Assembly (NCBI RefSeq): GCF_021398735.1
Contig: NZ_CP090349.1
Coordinates: 2,799,001 to 2,863,000 of the forward strand
DNA: 64,000 nt
Reading direction: 5' to 3'
Source: Methylobacterium oryzae
GTDB lineage: Bacteria > Pseudomonadota > Alphaproteobacteria > Rhizobiales > Beijerinckiaceae
Position numbers and translations under genes: made by a program. Positions 44,367 to 53,600 of the stretch are shown here, piece by piece (the first letter of the stretch is position 1; every line of letters starts with the position of its first letter). The notes under the pieces were generated by a model. It had not been told where the DNA came from. It did no database searches and saw nothing but the letters and a program-made list of their open reading frames with translations.

Positions 44367-45542
44367 TTACGGTTGACGATCCGTCTCCAACCTCACCCCC
44401 CGCGCGCGGCGGGACGCCAGGGCGAGGCCCAGGCCGGCGGCGGCGAGCGGCGCCATCAGCAGGAAGGCGAGGGGGCCGCCGGCCCGGTAGGCGACGCCGC
44501 TCCCCAGGGTCGCGACCACCGAGATCCCGGCATTGACCGCGCTGAGCGTGCCCTGCGCCCGGCCCCGCGCGCCGTCGGGGGCGTAGGCCGAGACCGCCGC
44601 CATGGCGCCGAGCTGGGTCGCCCCGAAGGTCAGGCCGTGGAGGCACTGGAGCGGCACCAGCGCGGCGAGATGGTCGCCGAGGAGGTACATGCCGATCGCC
44701 CGCAGGATCGCCGCGACGGCCCCGGCGCCGAGGAGCCGCACCGGGCCGCGCCAGGCGGCGGGCAGGGCGGGGAGGCCGGCGAACAGGGCGATCTCGGCCA
44801 GCACCCCGGTCGCCCAGAGCGCGCCGACCCAGGTCGGCGGGATGCCCTGGCCGGTCCAGTAGATGCTGCCGAACCCGTAGATCGCCCCGTGGCTCGCCTG
44901 GATCGCGGCCGCCGCGCCGATGCACAGCCAGAGCCGCCGCGGCAGCCGCGTCCGGCCGTCGCCCGCCGCCGACGGCGGCAGGGCCGCCACCGCGCGGCTG
45001 CGCCACGCCACCAGACCCGCGCCGAGGGCGAGGCCGGTCAGGAGCAGCGGCACGGCGAGCCGGCCGCCGAGCGCCGTCAGCAGCAGCCCGCCCGCGAGGT
45101 TCGCCAGCAGGAACGCGATGGAGCCCGCCATCCGGATCCGCGCGTAGGTCAGGCGGGCGTCTTGGCGCACGGCCGCGAGCGTCAGGTAGTCGATGCAGGG
45201 CACGAGCGGCGCGCCGGCGACCGCGTTGAGCACGATCAGCCCGGCCAGCAGCGGCCACCCGATCCCGGCCGCGGCGGGCATCAGCGCGTAGGTCAGGCTC
45301 AGGGCGAGGCTGCCGAGCAGGATCAGCCGCCGGGGCCCGAGGCCGCGGTCGAGGAGGCTCATCAGCGGCGCCGTGGCGGCGATCCGCGTGGCGATCGGCA
45401 GGGCGAGGAGGAGACCGATCACCCGGGCATCGAGCCCCAGGGCGTCGAGCCACAGGGGCATGAACGGCATCGCGATGCCGATCTCGGTGAACACCACGGC
45501 GTAGAGCAGCGACAGGCGCGCCGGGCCGGACGGGCGGGGCAA
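44367..45542 (-). CDS. MFS permease (MFS_1-like)
   Basis: Twelve-helix major facilitator protein, 391 residues, of the MFS_1-like/LacY-related group. It starts LSLLYAVVFTEIGIAMPFMP, with an ARIRMAGSIAFLLANLAGG segment and DGARGRAQGTLSAVNAGI in the second half. No ATG or GTG lies near the predicted start; a TTG at 45542 is used, as the first ATG falls inside helix 1. Substrate is unknown. It ends 48 bases ahead of the mlaE start, same strand. Confidence 0.85.
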   Translation of the reverse strand: MPRPSGPARLSLLYAVVFTEIGIAMPFMPLWLDALGLDARVIGLLLALPIATRIAATAPLMSLLDRGLGPRRLILLGSLALSLTYALMPAAAGIGWPLLAGLIVLNAVAGAPLVPCIDYLTLAAVRQDARLTYARIRMAGSIAFLLANLAGGLLLTALGGRLAVPLLLTGLALGAGLVAWRSRAVAALPPSAAGDGRTRLPRRLWLCIGAAAAIQASHGAIYGFGSIYWTGQGIPPTWVGALWATGVLAEIALFAGLPALPAAWRGPVRLLGAGAVAAILRAIGMYLLGDHLAALVPLQCLHGLTFGATQLGAMAAVSAYAPDGARGRAQGTLSAVNAGISVVATLGSGVAYRAGGPLAFLLMAPLAAAGLGLALASRRARGVRLETDRQP

Positions 45543-45594
45543 GGCGGGTCTCGACGAGCGGGGTGAGCAGGGAGGTGGGACCGGGACGGCGTCC

Positions 45595-45609
45595 GTAAGC
45601 GCCCGTTAA
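45595..45609 (+). promoter_or_regulatory. CtrA-like box upstream of cheZ
   Basis: GTAA-N7-TTAA (TTAA-N7-TTAC on the other strand), seven of eight consensus positions, 78 bases before the cheZ start. It is also 52 bases upstream of the divergent MFS gene, so the target is not certain. Confidence 0.45.
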
Positions 45610-45687
45610 AGGCCCTCTGTCAAATTCGCCGCGATTGGCGCGCATCGGGGCCGCCGCCGCGCCCGCATTCAGCGTCCAGAGAGGCCC

Positions 45688-46986
45688 ATGTTCGGTTCCG
45701 TCAACCCGAGCGCGCACGCTTCGGCCGAGTACGAGGCGATCGAGGCGACGATCAGCGCCAGCGAGCGCGGCCGCTGGTTCCTCGCCGAGTACGCCCGGCG
45801 CAACCGGGGCGCCGAGACCGAGGTGCTGCTCGGGGCGATCGCGCGGCTGGAGCGGAGCGTCACCGCCGACCGCGGGCAGGAGGCCTTCGGGCACCTGCGC
45901 GGCAATCTCCTCGATATGGCCGACGCGATCAGCCGGACCAAGGGCGAGATCGCGGCGCTCAACACCCCGAACGGCGACGAGACCCGGCTGACGCAGGCGT
46001 CCCTCGCCCTCGACGCCATCGTGCGCGAGACCGAGCAGGCCACCTCCGACATCCTCAGCGCCGCCGAGTCGATCCAGGAGGCGGCCTGGACCCTGCGCGA
46101 GCACGGGGCCGAAGCGCAGGCCTGCGACGCCCTCGACCGCCACGCGACCGCGATCTACACCGCCTGCTCCTTCCAGGACCTGACCGCGCAGCGCACCGCC
46201 CGGATCGTCTACACCCTGCGCTACCTGGAGGACCGGGTCTCCGCGATGATCGCCATCTGGGGCGAGGACGCGGTCCGGGTGCCGCCCCACCGGGGCGCGC
46301 GGCCGGCCGGCGAGCCGGCCGATCTGAACCAGAGCGACATCGACCGCTACATCGCCATGGACGTGCCGGCCGTCACGGTGGCGGCCCTCGTGGCCCGCCC
46401 CGGCAGCCCGGCGCTGCACGAGGATCTGGTGTTCCTGCCGGTCCAGGCGGAGGCCCGGGCGCCGGAGGCCGAGCCGGAGACAGAGGTCGCGGCCGAAGCG
46501 CCGGCCGCGCCGGAGCCGGTGGCAGAGGCCGAGCCGGACGCCGTGTCCGAGCCGGGGGGAGTGGCCGCGCTGGCATTCGCCCCGGAGCCGGACCTCGCCG
46601 CGCCGGGGGACGGGTCGGAGGCCGCACCCGCGGCCGACTTAGAGGCCGGCTTGGAGGCCGGCTCGGAGGCCGATCTGGAAGCGGACTGGGCGGTCGATCT
46701 CGAGGCCGCCCCGGAGCCGGAGCCGGCTCCGGAGGTCGCCTCCCTTCCCGTCGCCGATCCGTCCGCCGCGGACGCGCCGGAGCCCGCCACCGCGATCGAG
46801 GAGGCGTTCGAGGCGGACGTCGAGGCGGACGTCGAGGAGGACATCGCGCCGGACGTGGTCGACCTCACCTGGGGCGAGACCGTCGCAGCGGCGCCCCAGC
46901 CGGCGATGCCGCCGGAGGAGCCGGCCCTGAGCTTCGCCGAGATCGACGCGCTGACGCCGGAGCAGCGGCTCGCGCTCTTCGCCTGA
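45688..46986 (+). CDS. cheZ: CheY-P phosphatase CheZ
   Basis: Dephosphorylates CheY-P to reset flagellar switching. The helical hairpin (about 70-200) carries ACSFQDLTAQRTARI, with D164 and Q168 spaced exactly as the D/Q pair that inserts into CheY. A long acidic Ala/Pro/Glu linker (about 250-405) follows. The C-terminal helix ALSFAEIDALTPEQRLALFA is in the place of the CheY-docking tail. At 432 residues it is twice the enterobacterial length because of the linker. An AGAGAGG precedes the ATG. Confidence 0.88.
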   Translation: MFGSVNPSAHASAEYEAIEATISASERGRWFLAEYARRNRGAETEVLLGAIARLERSVTADRGQEAFGHLRGNLLDMADAISRTKGEIAALNTPNGDETRLTQASLALDAIVRETEQATSDILSAAESIQEAAWTLREHGAEAQACDALDRHATAIYTACSFQDLTAQRTARIVYTLRYLEDRVSAMIAIWGEDAVRVPPHRGARPAGEPADLNQSDIDRYIAMDVPAVTVAALVARPGSPALHEDLVFLPVQAEARAPEAEPETEVAAEAPAAPEPVAEAEPDAVSEPGGVAALAFAPEPDLAAPGDGSEAAPAADLEAGLEAGSEADLEADWAVDLEAAPEPEPAPEVASLPVADPSAADAPEPATAIEEAFEADVEADVEEDIAPDVVDLTWGETVAAAPQPAMPPEEPALSFAEIDALTPEQRLALFA

Positions 46987-47089
46987 CGGGTCCGGCCCGG
47001 CGCCGGCGCTCCGGCGCAGTTCGACAGGCGCGCGCCGGCGCGGACCCTGCTATCAGGGGCGCCCCCGGCACCCCCGAGCACGCGCATCC

Positions 47090-47530
47090 GTGGCCCTGCA
47101 CCTGATCAAGCTCTGCGTCGGCCCCGCCACCATCGCCGATCTCGAGGCCCGGCAGGCCCGCTTCCGCGCGGAGGCGCTCCGGGACGGCCGGCAAGCGGCG
47201 CCGTTCCACGTCACCCGCACCCTGCCCAAGCGCCACCGGGAGATCACCGGTCAGGGCTCGATCTACTGGGTGATCCGCGGGACGCTGTCCTGCCGGCAGG
47301 CGATCACCGCGATCGAGCCGCTCACCGACGCGGACGGCATCCCGCGCTGCCGGCTGGTCTTCGATCCCCGGCTCGTCCCGGTGGCGCCCCGGCCCTACCG
47401 GCCGTTCCAGGGCTGGCGCTACCTGACGGCCAGCGACGCGCCGGCCGATCTCGGGGCCGAGGCCTCGGGAGACCTCGCCGAGATGCCCGAGGCCCTGCGG
47501 CGCGAGCTGGTCGGCCTCGGCCTGCTGTGA
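47090..47530 (+). CDS. DUF1489 protein
   Basis: A 146-residue protein conserved in alphaproteobacteria, starting (GTG) ALHLIKLCVGPATIADLEAR. The invariant-looking middle is HVTRTLPKRHREITGQGSIY, then WVIRG, and the end is PFQGWRYLTASDAPADL. Function is unknown; no nucleotide-binding or membrane motif is visible. It is converging on the giant gpr gene. Confidence 0.88.
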   Translation: MALHLIKLCVGPATIADLEARQARFRAEALRDGRQAAPFHVTRTLPKRHREITGQGSIYWVIRGTLSCRQAITAIEPLTDADGIPRCRLVFDPRLVPVAPRPYRPFQGWRYLTASDAPADLGAEASGDLAEMPEALRRELVGLGLL

Positions 47531-47601
47531 GGGCGCGACGGGTCTCGTCGCCCCCGGTCAGGCGCCCGCCGGCGCCGCGAGCGGCCCCGGCGGGATCGGT
47601 C

Positions 47602-50600
47602 CTACGCCCCGTCGAAGCGCCCGCTGGCATGGGCCAGCATGGTGTAGACCTTGCCGGTCTCCGAGGTCAGGTAGGCGTCGGTGCGCTTGGCGTCGCTGTC
47701 GTTCTTGACCACGTCGCCGAGCAGGCGCTCGAACTCGCTGACGTAGCGGTCGACGCTGCGGCGGAACTCCGCGTCGGTCCTGTAGCGGCGCTGGATCTCC
47801 GCGAAGGTGGCCCGGCCCTGCGGCGTGTAGATCCGCGGGTCGAACAGGTTCGGCTCGCCCCGGCGGTACCGCTCCCACAGGTCGACCGCGGTCCGGTGCT
47901 CGATCATCTTGGCGATGTCGGTCGAGATCGTGTCGAGGGCGATCCGCCCGGTCTCGGCGGCCGCCACCGCGGGGCGGCGGGCCGCCGGCGCGGGCGCCGG
48001 GGCGGCGGCCGGCGCGTCGGCCGCCGGCTCCTCGTCGTCGTCCAGCGAGGCGCGGGTCAGCAGGTCGGACAGCCAGCCGCGCTTGTCGCCGGCCTGCGCC
48101 GGGCGGGCGGTCGCGGACGGGCGCGGCGCCTCGATCTTGGCCGCGGCGGGCCGCGGCGTCGCCGCGGGCGCCGGCAGGGCCGGAGCCGCGGGGGCCGCCG
48201 TCGGCATCGCCGGTGCGACCGGGGCCGCGGCGGGCGCCGCCGCCGCGACGGCGCGGCCGCCGCTCTCCGCGACCCGGCGCTGGGGCTGCGCCTGCGGCTG
48301 GGCGACGTCGACCGAGCGGCCGGAGCGGGAGACCAGGGACGACAGCTCGTTGAGGGCCTTGATCTGGTCCGCTACCACCCGGCGCATCTCGCCGGTTGCG
48401 TCCTGCGTCTCGCGCGGCAGCTCGAGGACGCCCTTGGCGAGCTCGGCGCGGGTCGCGTCGAGTTCGCCGCGGATCGAGCCCGCCATCTCGCGCAGGGCCG
48501 AGAAGGAGTCGCCGAAGCTGGCCTGGGCCTCCTGGAAGCCGCTGCGCATCTCGCGGGCCGCCTCCTCGATGACCTGCCGGACGCCCTGGGCGGCCTTCTC
48601 GCCCTCGGCGCTGGCGCTGTCCTTCAGGTCGGCGAAGGCGCTCGTCACCGAGGCCCCGGCGCCCTGGGCCGACTGGGCCAGGGACTCGCCGACGCTGCGG
48701 GCACGCTCCTCGGCGGCGCGCAGGGTCTGCTCGATGGTCTGGGCCAGGGCGGTGCCGTTCTGCTCCAGGGCGGCGGCCCGGGCCTCGAACGCGGCCAGAG
48801 CCTCGGTCAGCTTGGTCTCGCGGCCCGACAGGGCCGAGTCCAGGCGCTCCTCGATGGCCGCCAGCGAGGCCGCGGCCCGGTCGAGGGCCGCCACGTGCGC
48901 GGCGGTCTGCTCGCCGAGGGAGCGGCCGCGGCCGTCGAGGGTCTCGGCGAGGCGCGAGGCCTCGCTGAGCGCCCCGTCGGCGGCGCCGCGCAGGGCCTCG
49001 ACCTGGGCCGAGACGCCGGCGCTGGCCCGGCCGGTCTCGGCGGCGATGCGCTCCAGCGCCCCCTGGACCTGCTCGATCCGGCCGGCGAGACCCTGCTCGA
49101 TCGCGCCGAGGTTGGTGTCGGCGCCGGCCACGAGGTCGGTCAGCGCCGTGTTGGCGGCCTCGATCCGCTGCAGCAGCGCGCCGAGCTCGCGGCCCATCCG
49201 GTCGTTGGTCTCGAACAGCTCCGAGAGCGTGCGGCCCGCGCCGTCCTCGACGGCGGCGCGCAGCAGCTCGGCCGAGGCCCGCGACTGCACGGCCAGCTCC
49301 TCGGTCCGCTCCCGCAGGCTCTCGGCGAGCGGCATTCCGGTTTCGGCGAGCGTCCGCTCGATCGCCTCGGCCCGGTCCGACAGGGCCCGCGACAGGTCCA
49401 TCATCGGCCCGTCGATGGCGCTGCGCAGGCGCTCGACATGGCCCTCCAGGCTGTCGCCGACGGCGCGGCCACTGCCCTCGACGCTGGCGAGCAGCGCGCC
49501 GCCGCGCTCCTCGATGGCGCGCACCAGGGTCTCGGCGCTCTCGGCGAGGCGGCGGGACAGGGCCTCGCCGCGGGCGTCGACCAGGGCACCGAGCGCCGTG
49601 GCGCGGCGCTCGAACCCGGCCCCGAGGGCCTCGGTGCGGGCGTCGATCAGGCCGGCGAGCGCGGCCTCGCGGCGGCTGAGCGTCTCGGCCAGGGCCGCGT
49701 TGTGGGCCTCGACCTGCTCGGCATGGGCGCGGGCCCGCTCGTCGAGGGCGGCGACCAGGGACGCCGTGCGCTCGTCCATGAGGCCCGCGAAGGCCTCGTG
49801 GCGGTCGTCGAAGGCGGTGGCCAGGGTGTCGGCGCGCTGCGCCACCAGGGTCGCGAACAGCCGCATGCGGCTGTCGATGCGCTGCGTGAAGGCGTCGGCG
49901 CGGGCGTCGACGCCGCGGGCCAGGGCCTCGCTCTGCGCCTCGACGGCCTGCGCCAGGGCCGCGGTGCGGCCCTCGACCACGCCGTCCAGCTCCCGCAGCC
50001 GGGCGTCGAAGGTCTCGACCAGGGCGCCGGTCCGGCCCTCGACGGCGCCGTCCAGGGCGCGCAGGCGGGCGTCGAAGGTCTCGACCAGGGCGCCGGTCCG
50101 GCCCTCGACGGCACCGTCGAGGGCGCGCAGGCGGGCGTCGAACACCTCCACCAGGGCGCCGGTCCGGCCCTCGGCGGCCGCCACCAGGGCCTGGCCGCGG
50201 TCCTCCAGCAGGCCCTCGATCGCGGCGCGCGCCTGCTCGAAGGTCGCCCGCAGGGTCTCGACGCGCGCGTCGACCCGCTCGGACACGTCGCGGCCGGTGC
50301 CCTCGACAAGGGCGCCGAGGCGGTTCTGCACCCGGTCGAACAGAGTCTGCAGCTCGCCCGTCCGCTCCTTGAGGGTCTCGGCGAGGCGGTTCTCGCGCTC
50401 CTCGAGCAGGCCGGCGATCGCCGGGTTCACGCCCTCGATCGTGGTCTGGAGCGCCTGGGTGCGGTGCTCGATCGTGCCGGCGATCTGGCGGCCGCGGGTG
50501 TCCACGAGGCGGTCGATCTCGCCCTGCGCCCGCTCGAACAGGCCCTGGAGGTCGGACAGGCGGGTGTCCAGCAGATCCGCCATCTGGGCGGGCGCCGCGT

Positions 50601-53600
50601 CGAGGGTCGTGCGCAGGCCCTCGGTCCGGGCCGCGATGGCGTCGGCGACCTCCTGGCCGCGCCCGTCCACGAGGTCGCGCAGGCCGGCCTGGGCCTCCTC
50701 GAACAGGGTGTGGAGGCGCTGCGTGCGGGCGTCGAGGGTGGCGGCGAGCTGGCGCTCGCGGGTCTCCACCAGCGCGGAGACGGCGGCGGGCGCCTCCTCC
50801 AGCACCGCGCGGAGGGACTGAATGCGGGCGTCGACCGCGGCGGCGAAGCGGCCGCCGCCGCCCTCGACCACGCCGTCGAGGGCCGACTGAGCCTCCTCGA
50901 ACAGGGTGCGCAGGGCCTGGGCCCGGGCGGTGAGGGTGTCGGCGAGGCGGGTGCCGCGGCCGTCGACCAGGCTCTCGAGGTGGCCCAGCCGCTCGTCGAA
51001 CAGGCTGCCGAGCTGGCGGGTGCGGTCGTCGAGGGCGCCGGTGGCGGAGCCGAACGCGCCCTCCAGGGCGGCGACCATCGCCTGCCCGCGGCCGTCCAGC
51101 GCCTCGTGGATCGGGCCCATCCGGCCGTCCAGGGTGGCGGCCAGGGTGCCGGCATGGTCGTCCAGCAGGACGCGGATCTGGTTGGTCCGGTCGTCCAGCA
51201 GGGTGTGGACCGAGCGGACGCCCTCGTCGAGGAGGCCGCTGATGTCGGCCGTGCGGCTCGACAGGGTGTGGCCCAGGCGGCCCTCGCCGGCATCGAGCAT
51301 CCGCTCGGCGTCCGCGATGGTCTGCTGGAGCTTGGCGAGCACGCTCTCGCCGCGCTGGTCGATGAGTTCGGCCAGCGAGGTGCCGCCGCGGTCGAGCAGG
51401 CGGGCGAGCTCGGTGATCCGGCCGCCGATCGCCCCGAACACGGCGCGGCCCTTCTCGTCGAGCTCGCCCGACATGGCGGCGATGCGCTCGTCGATCAGGC
51501 GGCCGATGAGGTCGGCGCGCTCCGCGAAGGCCGCGTGCACGGCCTCGGTGCGGGCGGCCAGCGCCGCGTCGGCGTTCTCGGTGCGCTCGTCCACCAGGCG
51601 GATCATCGAATCCGCGCGGTTCGCCAGCGCGGCCTCGAGGCCGCGGGTGGCCTCCTCGATGGTGCCGGTGAGGGCGCGGACGCGCTCGGCCATGGCGCCG
51701 TCGAGGCCGCCGGTCCGGTCGGCGATCATCGCCACGAGGTCGCGGGTCCGGCCGGCCAGCTCCTCGTCCACCGCGCGGGTGCGCGCCTCGATCAGGCGGA
51801 TCGCCTCGAAGGCCTGGACGCCGAAGCTCTCGTCCACGAGGCGGGCGCGCTGGTCCAGGGTCTCGGCGATCGCCTGCAGGCGGCCGATGACGCCGGTGTC
51901 GAAATGGCCGGCGCTCTCCTCGATCCGCCGGGCGATCTCGCCCGTGTGGCGGGCGATGTCCTGGCCGAGCCCGGAGGTGCGGCCCTCCAGCATCTCCATC
52001 AGACCGCGATGGCCCTCGGCCATGACGCGGGCCATCTCGTCGGTCCGGGCGCGCAGCGCGTCGTCCACGGCGTTCGCGCGGCTGCCGAGATGGTCGTCGA
52101 TCTGGCCGACCAGCGCCGCCACGGCGGCCGCGATGGCGGCGGCCCGCTCGGCCGAGCGCGTCTCCAGGCCGCCGAGATGGGTCTCGATCAGGCTGCCGGC
52201 CTCGCGGGCCCGGGTGGCGATCGTCTCGGCGACGGCCTCGCCCTTGCCGGTGAGGAGGCGGTCCATCTCCTCCAGCCGGGCGCCGACGGTCTCGCCCAGC
52301 GCGGCGGTGTCGCGGTTGATTCGGTCGGCCAGGATGTCGCCGCGGGCGATGGTCTCCTGCAGGGCGGCGAGGCGGTTGCCCAGCGTCTCGTCGATCGCCC
52401 GGACCCGGCCGTCGGCGGTCTCGGCGAAGCTCGCGCCGGTCTGGCTGAGGGTGTCGGCGATGCGGGCGCCCTGGCTCGCCACGGCGAGCACGATGTCGCG
52501 GCCGGTGCCGCTGATCCGGGCCTGGGTCTCGTCGGCGTGGCCGGCGAGCAGCTCGGCGACGCTCCGGCCGTGCTCGCCGAAGGCCGCCTCCATCTCGCTG
52601 ATCCGGGCGGCGAGGTCGGCCGAGATCGCGCGGGCGGCCTCGGCGAGGCTGCCGGTGGCGTCGCCGGTCCGGGCGGCGAGCTCGCGGTTGAGATCGTCCA
52701 GGGCGGCGCGGACCGCCGCGACGGCGTCCGTGCCGCGGGCGCCGAGCTCGGTGCCGGCCCGGTCGGCGGCGTCGCGGAACCGGGCGGTGAGGATCGCGGT
52801 CTCGGCCTCGACCGCGCCGGTGACCTCGCCGGAGGCGTTGCGCAGGGTGTCCAGGGCCGCGGCGAGCCGGGCGGCGGCGTCCCGCGTCTGCGTCTCGGCG
52901 GCTTGGCTCGCCTGATCGGCGGCGGCCCGCAGCGCGGCGGCCGCCTCCTCGGTCCGCGCCGACAGGGCGGCGGCGGAATCCGCGACCCGGCGCTCGAACA
53001 CCCGCACGGCCTCGAGGGTCCGGGCCTCGACCGCGCCGGTGGCGTCCTCGGCCGTGCCGCGCAGGGCATCGGTGGCCGCCTCGGCCCCGCGCCGGAGCGC
53101 CGCGACCGCCTCGGCGGTGCGGCCGTCGATCTCGCCCGACAGGCCCTCGACGGTGCCCCGCAGCGACTGGACCGCGGAGGAGGCCCCCGTCTCGAAGCCC
53201 CGGCCCAGGGCCGCGAAGGCGGCCTCGAGGTTGGCCGCGACCGTCTCGGTCCGGTGCGCGATGCTGCCGCCGGCCTGCTCGGCCGCCGCCGCGACCCGGT
53301 GCTCCAGGTCCGCGGCCCGGACCGTCACGGTCTCGTCGAGGCGCGCCGCGATGCCGTCCATCCGCTCGGCGAGGGCGCCGCCGCGCTCCGACAGGGCCTC
53401 GGCGATCCGCTCGGCGGTGCCGACGAGGTCGTCGCGCACGGCGCCCGCGCGGGCCGCCAGGGTCTCGCCGGCGCCGCTGGCGGCGAGCGCCAGGGCGGCC
53501 TGGGCGTCGCGCCCGCGGCCCTCGATCGTCTCGGCGACCGACAGGCCGGCGCTCTCGATCTCGGCGCGCAGCGCGAGGCCGCGGCCGGCGATGTCCTGGG

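Noticed and set aside
49980..50177. CRISPR array
   Set aside because: The regular 66-base repeats are contiguous coding repeats inside gpr, with no spacers and no cas genes in the window.
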